From positions 1,860,001-1,924,000 of the forward strand of contig BJKQ01000005.1 of NCBI GenBank assembly GCA_006538405.1: a DNA stretch of 64,000 nt, given 5' to 3'. Positions 37,233 to 47,934 of the stretch are shown here, piece after piece. The position numbers and the translations under genes were made by a program. The stretch is from Hansfordia pulvinata. Taxonomy: Eukaryota > Ascomycota > Sordariomycetes > Xylariales. A model generated the notes under the pieces. That model searched no databases. It worked only from the letters and a program-made list of their open reading frames with translations, and was not told the origin of the DNA. Position 1 is the first letter of the stretch. Each line of letters begins with the position of its first letter.

Positions 37233-38211
37233 CTACTGGATCTTCGCGTTGGAAAAGTCCATCTCGGGGTGCTGGCTCTGGAATTTCTTGAGAATGTCGG
37301 CCTTGCGCTGCTCGTCTGAGGTGGGCAGACCAGCCTCCTTCTGGCGCTGGTCGAACATCATCTTCTCAACCATCCCACGGGTGCTGCCATCGAGGTCGGA
37401 GAGCTTGCTGTTCTCGGGCTGTATTTTGGTCACGTCGATGGAGGGCGCCGAGGTGACCACGTGAGGCCACCACTCGGCCTTGTTGACCTTGTCCAGGTGC
37501 ACCTCAACCAACTTAGTGCCGTCAGGGGCCGCCGTCAGCGTCCATGTCGACTCAGCCGTGCGGATCGGCTTCGGGAGCTCGCCCTACGGTTTAAGTCGGG
37601 ATTGTCAGTCTTCCTATCTCCGTCATTAATTGCAAGCGGTGAGCTAATAATAAGAGGGCTCTAAGCTTATAGTGAGAGGGCTGTGAGCTTATAGTGAGAG
37701 GGCTGTGACCTCGTGGTGAGAGGGCTGTGACCTTATAGTGAGAGGGTTGCGAGCTTGTGGTGAGAGGGTTGTGACCTTGTGGTGAGGGGGCAGGGGTTGT
37801 GGCACGCGACGGCAAGCCACTCACCTCGATAATGGGGTCCTGTCCCTTGATGCCGGCCTTGATGCTGGTTTTAGAGATATCAACGACAAGATCGCGGCCC
37901 TTCAAGTTGCCCGGAACGCTGAAGGTGATGTCCAGGTCGCCGATGTTCTGTGTCCACTTGTACGGCAGGGCCGCCTGCTCAGCCTGCTCAGCGGCGCGCT
38001 GAGCCGCGTCTTCTGTGAAAGTCGCGTCAGCTAGGCAGTCCATGGGGATGTATGTGTTCGATGACTGGTGAGCTCAAGATGTCGGATCGACGCGACACTG
38101 TGAATGGTTCGTTCCGCGATTCTGAGGGTCTCGCAGGTGGCAGAGCACGTCCTGAGAGAAAGAGGGAGGGGGGTTTGTAGGAAGCCGGACTGCCTTACCG
38201 TTCTCACTCAT
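37233..38211 (-). CDS. nudC: Nuclear movement protein NudC
   Basis: CS-domain (p23-like) co-chaperone required for dynein-dependent nuclear migration in Aspergillus. Exon 1 (38211-38199) is tiny and encodes MSEN; exon 2 (38012-37825) continues [20 protein letters not shown] into the CS domain ([28 protein letters not shown]); exon 3 (37583-37233) begins [16 protein letters not shown] and ends [12 protein letters not shown]. All junctions are in phase and the protein has 183 residues, close to the family size. EWWPHVV and [15 protein letters not shown] are hallmark NudC segments. Intron 1 has a GCTGAC branch site. Intron 2 (37824-37584) carries a 22-bp minisatellite. The gene is head to head with the Tfb3 gene. 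Confidence 0.93.
37652..37783. repeat. 22-bp minisatellite inside nudC intron 2
   Basis: Six consecutive 22-bp units, each built around GAGAGGGCTGTGA followed by GCTTATAGT or CCTTGTGGT variants, begin at 37652, 37674, 37696, 37718, 37740 and 37762. A partial seventh follows. Unit variants are shared between non-adjacent copies, as expected for unequal exchange or slippage. Confidence 0.92.
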
Positions 38212-38556
38212 GACTTCCGACGGGGGGCGAGGTATGGGTTGCGCCTTCTTGAAGAGCGGTAGAGCAGCAATCGATTGTGTCACTATCTCAGAGCCCGCGT
38301 GGTTGATCTGGGGAAGGAGCTTCGTTGCGAATGCAGGTGCGATGGAGGGGCACTTCTCGCAGCCCGCGTCCGCCGAGGGGTTGCAGCCGCACTAGTTAGA
38401 AGTATCTAGGTACCCTGGAATTCGGGAGGCCCCACTAATCGCGCTATCCGGGGCCAGGCAGCCGGAGCTTAGGGTCGTCGACAAGCTCCAGCCGCCACAT
38501 GCCCGCGATTGCATGCCTTCTACTCAACATCACCCGACTCCCATCTCCGATTCGCC
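38212..38556. promoter_or_regulatory. 345-bp divergent promoter between nudC and tfb3
   Basis: The two start codons face away from each other across 345 bases, so the gap must hold both promoters and both leaders. No TATA box is obvious. Confidence 0.6.
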
Positions 38557-39698
38557 ATGTCCCGCAAGCCCGTCTCCTCCGGCGGGAGCAGTCTGGCTCG
38601 GCCGGCCCCTGTCAACGGCGCGAGCGGCGGCGCCTCGTCCATGGCCCTGCCCACCGACATCTGCCCCGTGTGCAAGCGCGTCCGCTACCTCAACAACGAC
38701 ATGGAGTTCCGCATCAACCCCGAGTGCTACCACGCCATGTGCAGCAACTGCGTCAACGACATCTTCAAGTCCGGCCCCGCCCAGTGCCCCTACCCTTCCT
38801 GCGTCAAGACGCTGCGCCAGCGCGGCTTCCGCGCCCCCTTCTTCGCCGACCTGCGCGTCGAGCGCGAGGTCGACATTCGCCGGCGCGTCCAGGCCGTCTT
38901 CAACATGACCGAGGACGACTTTGTCTCCCTGCGCGACTACAACAACTACCTGCAGGAGGTCGAGGACCTCACCTTCGACCTCATCTACGGCGCCGAGCCC
39001 GAGCGCGCCAAGGCCGAGGCTCGCCTACACGACTACGAGGCCCAACACAAGGCCGAGATCGAGCGCAACCGCCGCCGCGGCCGCGAGGCCGAGTCCGCCC
39101 GCAAGAAGCGCGAGGGCCAGGAGCGCGAGGCAGCAGCGCAGCGCCGCGTGGAGGAGGAGCGCGAGGAGGAGCGCGCCCGCGCTGAGGAGGCCAAGGTCGG
39201 CGACGAGGTCATGGAGGCCCTCGCCCGGGGCGAGCGCGGATCCGCCGCCGAGATCCAGGAGCGCATCCTCGCCCAGAAGCGCGCAAAGGTCGCCAGCATG
39301 GCCGGCTCCTTACAGCAGGCCTCCGACCCCTTGTCCATCCGCGGCCTGCGCGACCGCCGCCGCGAGCAGGAGGAGGACGAGGAAGACGCCGCCCGCCCCT
39401 ACGACCCTTTCGGGGGCCTCGACCTCACCCCCACCCGCTACGGCGACCGCGCCGCCCCCGCCCACCACGACGAGCGCGCCCGCGCAAACCCCTGGCTGGC
39501 CGACGCCCGCTCCCGCGACGACCACCGCGTCCCTGGTTACGACGTCACCGAGTACGCCGCCCGCGCCCTCTTCGAGGCCTTTGCCGGCCTCGGCATCGAT
39601 ATTGCCGAGGACAAGGCCGAAAACCCCGCGCCGTCGGCACCAGTAGCGCCCAGGCCGCTGCCGCCGGCGGCAGCTCAAAGATGGACATCGACGAGTGA
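38557..39698 (+). CDS. tfb3: TFIIH/CAK assembly factor Tfb3 (MAT1), RING-finger protein, with one apparent -1 frameshift
   Basis: Component of the CDK-activating kinase module of TFIIH, acting in the nucleus in transcription and repair. The start MSRKPVSSGG precedes a C3HC4 RING: CPVCKRVRYLNNDMEF, CYHAMCSNCVNDIF and CPYPSCVKTLR. It is followed by FEVERE-like RVEREVDIRRRVQAVFNMTE, the EVEDLTFDLI helix and a long Arg/Glu-rich coiled coil, as in MAT1. The natural C terminus SSKMDIDE, ending at the TGA 39696-39698, is in a different frame from the body. One extra C in the run at 39624-39627 connects them and gives 380 residues. Read literally, the frame would run past this point to 39804 with an unrelated tail. 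No intron is needed. Confidence 0.9.
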
Positions 39699-40554
39699 TA
39701 GCAATCTCGGCAGGCCGCGTCTCGCCGGGCTACTTGACAGGCTTTTCCCGCACGAGCGTGGGAACCATTGGCCGAGGGGAAGCGGCAGACAAGGATTATC
39801 CTAAAAAGGTTACAACGCGAATAAAGAGAGCGAGGTCAAAGGGTGCGCCACGACAGTAGCACTGCTGAAGTAGATCCCGCCGTAAAGGCTTTTGAGGCTC
39901 TTATTTGAGGCTTTGGTTTCATACACGTTACAGGGAGAGCATAGCGAAGGCGTTCTAGTCATTATTCCTTCTAAGAAACCATACTGGTGTATACTAAGAA
40001 CTGCTAGGAGACATGCAGACAACAATACACTCATTCGCTGCAATGCAGCCCCGAGACCCCAGGTTTTCCATGAGCTCTCCGCTTCATGCGTAGTCCCAAG
40101 AGGCTTTATTGAATGTATAGTCAGCGAGGCGTCTCAGCTTCGCTGTGAATCCCATTTGATTACCACAGCAAAATACGGGCAAAGCGAAGTCGGCGTCAAC
40201 ATGGCGTTACGTCGTGGAATCAGCTGGTAGAACCAAGCAGCCGAGCCCCAACCCCAAGTCAAGTTTCTGGAAGCATGTGAAAAGCAAAGCATCTGATGTG
40301 CTCACCTTCGAGCTGCTTGAAGATACATGGAAAAGAAGCAATGCCTATTAAATGAAGACTATTTCGTTCGCTGTTAGGCCCGTCCGGTTTCCACCCTGCA
40401 TTTGCGGCTCGCCATCTCTTCTCCATCTGAACTGTTGCATGCTTTCGAAAATGCGCAACCTCACTTCCTGTTATTGTCGTTCTTCCCGGGCTCGGTCCTT
40501 GGAAATATGAGTCATCCCCCACGCTATGATGAAAAGAAAGCAAGTAGAATTGCA
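39699..40554. other. Convergent intergenic region
   Basis: Two 3' flanks, more AT-rich than the coding DNA. No gene is supported. Confidence 0.5.
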
Positions 40555-41242
40555 TTACTGCTGCCAGGGCGTCTGCTGCGCTGGGCGGGGAAACACTGGG
40601 ACAGTGGGTATTTGATCCAGACCGCCGCCAATGGGCTGTTGGTTTTGCTGCCACCCCATACCAGTTTGATGATTAACGAAGGCGCTTTGCCGGAACGGAT
40701 TCGTACTTCCCGTTTGCTGAGGCATCAATCCGGCGCTTGTTTGTGGCCTTTGCTGTTGCTGGTTCGGGGCAGGTGCAAAGTTCTTGGCGAACGGATTTGT
40801 GCCTGTCTGTGCTGGTTGCAGAGGCGCAGGTGCTGGCTGGGACGTCTGGAAGGCGCTTTGTTGAGGGCTAGGCTGGGGTGAAGAGCGTGCGAAAGGGTTT
40901 GTGGATTGTCGGTTGAGGCCCGTCTGTTGAGCCTGTGGGCTGGTGGGCGAGAACGAATTGCCTGAGTTGTTTGATACCCCCGTAGGATTTGCCATCAGCA
41001 TGGACGCTCTGAAAGGGTTCGTTGTCTGTTGCCCTGGCTGCAAGCCTGTCTGCATCGCCGTTTGCGCGGGCGGAGACGCCGTGCCCGCTTGGAAGGCCGA
41101 GTTTTGTGGTATAGAGGGAAGACTGCCGGGCGAGAACGGTTGCTGTTGTTGCGGCGTGAATCCGCCAAAGCCTGCACCCGTGAAATCCGGCTGCAGCTGG
41201 TTGGGTACTGGTTGCTGCTGCTGTTGGGGATATCCGCCGAGC

Positions 41243-41334
<92 letters not shown>

Positions 41335-42818
41335 AAAGGGGATGTTACCGGCAAACCCGGTCTGCTGAGGGACGAAACCATTGCCTGGGAACCCGGTCTG
41401 CTGCGGCTGTTGAAAGCCATTGTTAGCGGGCCAAGGATTGCCTGCGTTCATCTGTCCCATTTGCTGTTGGTCCATCTGGGGTGACTGGACCGCCATCGGC
41501 GTCTGATTCTGCTCTATGGACTCGAAAAAGTCGATCAAATCCGCTCCAGGGCCTTTGCTTGCTTCGGGTCTCGATTCTGTAGCGGCTGACGTCGATCCAT
41601 TGGTCGAAAAAAGCTTCTTGGCCGCCTCGCTGGGCTCCAACTTGCCGGTCTTGGCAGACAACGCACCTCCCGCCAGTGCGCCGGCGCCCGGCCCCTTGGC
41701 GTCCAGTTCGGCCAGATATTGTCTCCTATGGACATCGAAGTCAGGGTCTTTAAGGTATTCGTCGAGCTGCCGCCCGAGGTTGACGGGTGCGTGCTTGAGC
41801 TTGGGCACTTCTACCCTGGTGTGGTGTTCCCACTGTCGAGCAACGCCGAGATATTGGACCACGTAGTCTGTCTGTCTCGTGAATAGGCGATAGACCTCCA
41901 TGGCCCTCTCCGCGTCGGATTTTGACATTTCGAAAAAGTGGCCTTATTTGTTTAGTGTTGAATTCATAAATTCAGATGAGTGATAGTCATACCAAGAATG
42001 TTGATCATGGCCTGGTTTAGTACTTGGAACAGCGCCAGAAGATCCAGAACTAGAAGCCTGAATACAGTGATGGTAATTTCGTTCTCTGGTTCGTCCAGAA
42101 CCTGTGGATGAGTCGGTCAGCTGCGTGTTGGTCACAAAATTCCGCAAACGCCCAACTTACGTCACACTTGAGCAAAGCTGTCAACTGGCGCTGCACGACT
42201 TCCGTCTCTCGAAGCAGGCCCTTCTCGACAGACAACCTCTCCAGTCGAGTCTCTTTGGCGCGAACCCAGTCGATCTTGGTATCTTTAAAAGCGCGCACGC
42301 GCTCCGCGACGTAGGCTGAGTAGTGTCGTATGTTCCGGCCTTGAATCTGAGCTGCAAATGGCATTAGTTACTGGGCTAAGAGCAAGTATGGTGACACGAT
42401 CCTCACCATCTGTGAAGTTGCTAATTGCCAGCATATTTCGGTGCTTGGCAAGGTAGGCGAGAGTGGCATCAGGCGAGCCCTCGCGAATCATGAGGTGGAT
42501 TGTTATCAAGCTCTTGAATACGACGGTCCAGGTGGAATCTCGTAGTCTGAACTGGAGGGCACGAAACACCTCGCCCACGCCAGCCTCTCCAGCGTGTGTA
42601 GCAACCAGAATGTGTTCGATATATTTGGTCTTGGGGGGAGCAGCCTGCTGAAAGTCAGTACAAGCCGAAGAGAACGCGCGAGGCCTATCACTACGTATGC
42701 AGTCCGTTTGTTGGGCGAACCCTAGTCTCGATTACGCCGGAGGCAGACGGGGATGATTGTCCAGACTGACCTTTATCTTGGTCGCCCCCTTGACCGACTT
42801 CTCGAATGAGCTGGACAT
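40555..42818 (-). CDS. AP180/YAP180-type clathrin assembly protein (ANTH domain) with long polyglutamine tract
   Basis: Endocytic adaptor that binds phosphoinositides through its ANTH domain and clathrin and EH-domain proteins through its tail. Exons on the minus strand are 42818-42771, 42647-42407, 42351-42161, 42101-41993 and 41942-40555, all in phase (658 residues). The ANTH core reads MSSSFEKSVKGATKIK, KYIEHILVATHAGE, TWTVVFKSLITIHLMIREG, NFTDAQIQGRNIRHYSAY, DTKIDWVR and, at the end, EVYRLFTRQTDYVVQYL. The tail contains DLIDFFESIEQ, a glutamine tract of about 30 residues and several NPF motifs (TNPFRAS, NPFARSS, NPFAKN, NPFRQS), which are EH-domain ligands. Five exons that splice exactly into a known fold make the model secure. 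The nearest upstream gene is 5 kb away. Confidence 0.92.
41245..41331. repeat. Pure CTG/CAG triplet repeat encoding polyglutamine
   Basis: Twenty-nine uninterrupted CTG units on the plus strand, read as CAG (Gln) in the minus-strand AP180-type gene. Pure tracts of this length are slippage-prone, so length variation between strains is likely. Confidence 0.92.
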
Positions 42819-43212
42819 GATTGCGGTGCTCGGCGAGCGAAGAGAGTCCCCTTTTCAACTAGCTGTCTGGCGGAACTTGCGCAACGGGTGGACGCTGAGG
42901 AGCACAAAGCGCGCAAACGAGGCCGCCTGGCTGGCAAGACAGTGTGGCCAGATTCAAGGAGTGGTCGATGCGACTTGAGGCCAGGCCTCGAGGCCAGATA
43001 CAGAGCAGACGGCGAGCTGGAGCTGGAGCTGGATTGGCCAAGACAGGTCGACAGTTTATCATAAGCAGTCCATCACGGACCGGAATGCTTGTTGGTAGGC
43101 GATGAGCGTTTGAATTCAGTGGGCGGGCGAGTGGGTATAATGGAGTCGGGCGCGATCCGCTGGGAGGGTGTGCCTGGTCGCCAGCGGTGTCCTCCTCGTC
43201 GTGGGGGTTGCC

Positions 43213-43290
43213 GACGTCGTCGGAGGTGTTATCGAGAGGTGTTGTCGACGTCGTCGGAGGTGTTATCGAGAGGTGTTGTCGACGTCGTCG
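43213..43290. repeat. 34-bp tandem repeat, two full copies and a partial third
   Basis: Units start at 43213, 43247 and 43281 with GACGTCGTCGGAG; the first two are identical and run through GTTATCGAGAGGTGTTGTC. GACGTC and its flanks make each unit start near-palindromic. No coding role is evident. Confidence 0.88.
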
Positions 43291-44149
43291 GAGATCGTGG
43301 CCAGCGCCGGGTCGACAGGTGAAGTTGGGCAGGGCTGGGAGGTGCGACCGGACGGGGCGGGATGTGTTGGCGCGGCTGGTGGTGGTGCGCTACGGACACG
43401 GACGGTGGTACCAAGCAGCAAGAGGCAGCGCGTGTTGCGCTGCGACGGACTGCGGCCCACGGGGTCGCAGTGTGGATCATAGGCCATCATCCATGGATCT
43501 GCCCAGGGCTTTCATCACGGCTCGGGCTCGGCCTGGCCTACTGCACCTACTGCAACAGGCGGGTCTGGGCTGGCCCCCACTGGCCGTGGATTGGCTGGAT
43601 AAAGACCTCTGGTAAGGTATGGACAGCGGGAGTACCACTACCTCTTCTGAGGGCAGCTCACGCACCACCAGACTACTGGAAGTCTGACTTATGAGTAGCA
43701 CTACTTGGTCCGCCCAAATTGCGACCGGGTAATTCGGTGGGAGCTCGCCCACCAGCATCTCAGGGGAGCTGGGCCTCCCTATCGCCTGTGGTATAGTTAC
43801 ACCTTGAGGTATCGGCACTCCATACAAGGAACCGTCAGCATTTTAGCACGGTTATGGCACGGTTCCATTGGCACGTTGTCACATGGGACACTTTCACCCG
43901 TCTTCCTCGTTCAACTTCAAAAACGGCACCTATCCCTTAGAAGGGAGACTGTTCTTCGTCGCCACCTCACGCCTCCTGTTGTTATCATGCAGCACATAGC
44001 CGGCACGGTCGGCGCCGCCTTGTACACCTAATCCGTCGAATCGATGCTTCGCAGCGAGTTACGGGACAGAAACGCGGTGCTGGAACGACAGGTCGGAGCT
44101 GTGATAAGCGACGATGCAGCAGAAAACCTGAAGAATGACCACCGTGCTG

Positions 44150-44330
44150 CATCATGACGGCGCCTCCCTACTGCATGAAGCCCGCGAGATGTTGCATAAT
44201 GAGAGCCAGTTGACCTTGAGCAAATGCGTTCTGGTGAATGAGCTGCTGAATCTGCGCATTCTGGTTCTGCGCCTATTACTGTTGGGCGAATTGTTGCTGC
44301 TGTGGCAGTGTCTGAAGCTGAGGCCAGAAA
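44150..44330 (-). pseudogene. Gln-rich coding remnant with stop codons at expected Gln positions
   Basis: On the minus strand, one frame reads LPQQQQFAQQ, then TAA (44276-44278) and TAG (44273-44275), then AQNQNAQIQQLIHQ and QGQLALIMQHLAGFMQ, then TAG (44168-44170). All three stops are one C-to-T change away from CAA or CAG in a Gln-rich context, the CpA-to-TpA pattern expected of repeat-induced point mutation. Upstream, another frame looks coding-like (SVFQQILVNSAINELERAR), so indels are also likely. It could be a decayed copy of a repeat-borne gene; the parent is unknown. Confidence 0.4.
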
Positions 44331-45627
44331 CCGTGCGCGTTCCAGCTCGTTGATTGCCGAGTTTACGAGTATCTGCTGGAAGACCGAGCCAACTTCGCCG
44401 ACGCACGCCTTCAGGCCATTGAGACATACCTTACGGACCAGAACGCCACATCGTCCCGACCCTTCGTGCGTGCCTAGCGATCTGGTCAAGGAAATGCACC
44501 TACCTACTCCGTACTCAGACGCAAGCCGACCAGACTGCATTCCCAGTCTCCCAGCCTAATCCTTCTCCAGTTCCTGCTGACCAGACCGCCAACCACGTCT
44601 TTTCACGACCTCAGGCTTGCCCACTCTGGCAGCTCTACGTCGCGCGACCCTATCCAAGTCGAGTCCCACCGTCGCGTCTCCCCCAGGTACCATGCTGGAC
44701 CGCTTAGCATACCACGCGTGCTAGGTAAAGCATTACCTCTCTCTCAAAGTTCTATGCAGGAATTCTGACCTACCTACTATCACCACCATTACTTACCTCC
44801 TTGCAGTCCGAGCCTGTAATTGAACCGTGAAGCATGAAGGAGTCCCAAGTCTTAGGTTATAACGCGTCCGGATTGACCGGGCGTGTCACCGCGCACCTGC
44901 CGGGGTGTCTGCCGACGCCCTGGCTGACAGGTCATATATAAGATATACAACGAGCGCTCCGCGCACGATACGTAAAAGGAACAACTCTTACTACTTAATA
45001 TATAAATTGTCAGCGCCGTGTGAACAAAGAAATCACAAGACGCGGGTAAACGGTGCAGCCGCTCCTCAGCTCAGTGACCCGCGTGAAGAGAGCCGGCAAC
45101 GCTGTATTGACGGATTCAACTGGGCGTTCGTCCTATGTGACAGTGCATCCTCGGGGTTTCTTGTCATGCTTGTCTCGACCAGGTTGGGCAGTGGTAGTCA
45201 TGGCGGCCACACAGTTACTGCGCCTTTGGAGATCTGGGCTTTAGGTCCTGGTCGCCCCTGAAAGACGTGCTTGGATCCATGCACCATGGTGCTGATCAAT
45301 CGGCTTTCTACGATCTGCTGCGCTAGTGGCCCACGTTGGCGTTGGCCTGCGGTGCGGATGCACTCTGGTGTTCAGTTCTGATTGATCGGATGAGTAGGTC
45401 GGTCGAGGATCCGGAGTTTGAGGGGGTAGGTGGCATACTCTGCCCGGCAATGAGGGTGGTCTTGTACTCGTTAATGCTTCCCAATGCGTCTGCGATCAGA
45501 TGCAGGGACTCATCAGCCAGGTTTTTGGCGGAGTGACGGGATCGGCCTCATTCAACCTCATCGAGGAACTCCTAGGCTGCTGGGCCACACCCACGTGCCA
45601 GGTCTTAAGTCCCTGGTGACAAGCCCA

Positions 45628-45693
45628 GTGATGGCTTAGTGGTGGCCTGGTAATGGCCTAATGATAGCCCGGAGATGGTCCTGGTGATGGTCT
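45628..45693. repeat. Degenerate 11-bp tandem array
   Basis: Six units of the form GTGATGGCTTA, GTGGTGGCCTG, GTAATGGCCTA, ATGATAGCCCG, GAGATGGTCCT, GGTGATGGTCT follow each other without gaps. Differences are mostly transitions. No open frame explains it. Confidence 0.7.
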
Positions 45694-47934
45694 TTATAAT
45701 GATCCTGGTCTTAGGGGTGGAATACGTTGGGAGAGTTTATCAAGTTAAAAAAGAAAAGGGAAAAAAGCAGACAGCTAGGCAGGAATAAAATGAGCAAGTA
45801 TAAGAGGAAGGACCAATGAGAAGGTCAAGGATGTTATAACCATAGTACAGCCAGCTTTATGGTTCGCCTGATTCTGGCACGGTTAAATGACCCTTACACG
45901 GTTTTTTCCAATTGGCGGGCTTCAGCACCGTGCAGTGCCCGTCACGGCACCGTATCCCAAGCCCATACTTCCCTCATATGGCTGGTATTGCGCCCGATAT
46001 CGATAGACTTGGAGAGACTCGGAGCATCATCTTACTGGTGGACTGGCCAAGGTCTGGTATCACCAAATGGAACCCGCACGCGGTCTTTCGGCACTCTACA
46101 TCCCGTGCCGGTCAAACTGCCGCGCTGGCATCCGAATGTTAAAGCCACCGACTTGGTCCCCTTAAGGACTCTTCATTGCAACCTGACACACAGCACACAC
46201 ACAGCACTCGCGATGCAAATATAACGAGTAAATCGTTCGAGGCCTCTTCCATTTCATGTTACGCTCATGTAAAACTGAAGTGAAATTCAGGCCCGTTGCT
46301 ATGAGATAGGTCTGGGGACGGGCCGTGAAATCGCGGGCAGGGAAGCTCGTGCAGGGTTCTACCGCGGGGCATTCCAGGCACACTCGTATGAGGCGCGGCT
46401 GGAATCCACTGCAGATAGTTTCGACACGCAAGTCCCATCTTCATCAACACGGCTCGGCAGAGGCCCCTAGGGGCGTGCCGACTAGCTAGAGATCTTTGCC
46501 AAAATGCCGTGGCATGGATGCCGTCCCTGCCGACCTAGCGCCAGGACCCGTACGGATACTCTCATTTACCAGGCAGAAAGAGAGCATAGATCACCCACAT
46601 CATAATCCGCCGACACGGCTAACCAGCAAGTGGCGTCATCTACAGCTACACCTCCCGCCCCTGTGATCCGGCCGTGTTCTGAGACCCTAACGCTCAGCCG
46701 GTCTCTGAGCCGCATGATAATGTGTGACCGACACCCAGGTGCAAAATAGCTCAACCTAGCAATTATCTTGCCAGCCTGCGGCATATTGCAGCGCCGGCGA
46801 GTTGTTACGAGTACAATATGCTTGACGACATTTTTCAGAGTATCGCACTTGCCGATAGCTGAAAAACAGGCCATGTGCTTCGTGTATCCACACGAGCTGC
46901 TGCTTCTTTGGATTTCATTGCAGAGCTTTCGCAATGTTCAGGCTGATCTGGCCGTGGGCCCCAAGCAGCGGGTGCTCCACTAGACGATCCACACAGCCTC
47001 GCGATGTGCGAAGAGGCCATGTGCAAAGGACCCAGAGGGCCGAAAGGGATATTGTAGCGACTGGAAATCTCGAGACGCACTTGCGACCGTCGGGGCTGTT
47101 CAGACATGTTGGTGGCGGGGCTTAATGGGAGATGGGCAGTTCGGGTTGTTGGGTGAAGTCGAGGGCGACAAAGCCGGACGCAGAGTCAGAGTCGACACCG
47201 GACCATCCGCCTCACTCGGCGCCGATGATTCTACATGTGTTGCCTCGCCACTTCGAATAGAGTCAGAGTTGCTTTCAGCGCGTCCGAAGTGTACAAGGTC
47301 CAGTGTGTCGAACGCTTATCTCATGGTCCCAGCCCCCGTTGCCCCGGAACCGCTTGAGCCCCCGAGGGGGAGAGTTCCGGGGTTTCGAGAGCCACAACGC
47401 ATCGTATGGTACACGCAGCTTTCATCATCTATCGAGAATCGACATTAGCATTTGCGTCTTGTTTGTCTGGGATGCTGCCGGTGTGCGCAGCTTGCTGTAA
47501 GGACTCACATTTATTTGAAGTGGAAGGATGAAGAAGAAAGGAAAAAAAGTCGAAAATTTGCGGCAAGCTCAAGCTCTTTTCAAAGGGTCTCGCTCAGTGT
47601 GGGGCTTAAATTGGCGTAGTGTCGCGGTACCTTGTCAGCGGCAGTAAGACCCGGCTTCGGACGAGTACCACGGGTACCGATACTCGTAGTAGCTCATTCA
47701 TCCTGTCCAGCGCTAGATGACGCGCCCCGCTAGTGCCAATTGCTCCGATTGGAGAATATCATGACGGCCGGGTGCTGCTTGCTGGGATCCCACCAGCAAC
47801 GGCAGGCATCGGTTGCAGCTTGCGAAAAGCAGAGACGACGCGTTCTGAACACCAGACCAGCACCGCATGCTGGGGATCGTCGTCGATTCCCACACGGACC
47901 CTTCCAGCTTGGGAACACTGCGCCATCCGGCTCC

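Larger units (their letters stand above)
42819..47934. other. 5-kb gene-poor region with decayed repeats
   Basis: No intact gene is supported. Composition alternates between GC-rich and AT-richer blocks. It contains a 34-bp direct repeat (43213), a stop-riddled Gln-rich remnant (around 44150-44330), an 11-bp degenerate tandem array (45628), an AT-rich stretch with TATATAAGATATA near 44934 that might come from a decayed mobile element, and TACGAGTA/TACTCGTA copies at 46806 and 47681. Confidence 0.5.

Noticed and set aside
3780..39627. Programmed -1 frameshifting as an explanation for the breaks
   Set aside because: There is no shared slippery heptamer or downstream structure that I can see, and affected genes are ordinary housekeeping genes that need one frame elsewhere; a missing C is simpler.
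40943..41335. Plus-strand frame with a long cysteine run
   Set aside because: It is the CTG repeat read in another frame; the minus-strand ANTH protein explains the sequence fully.
44900..45010. Solo LTR of a retrotransposon near the TATATAAGATATA stretch
   Set aside because: I could not find matching terminal repeats, target-site duplication or a primer-binding site, so it is mentioned only as a possibility.
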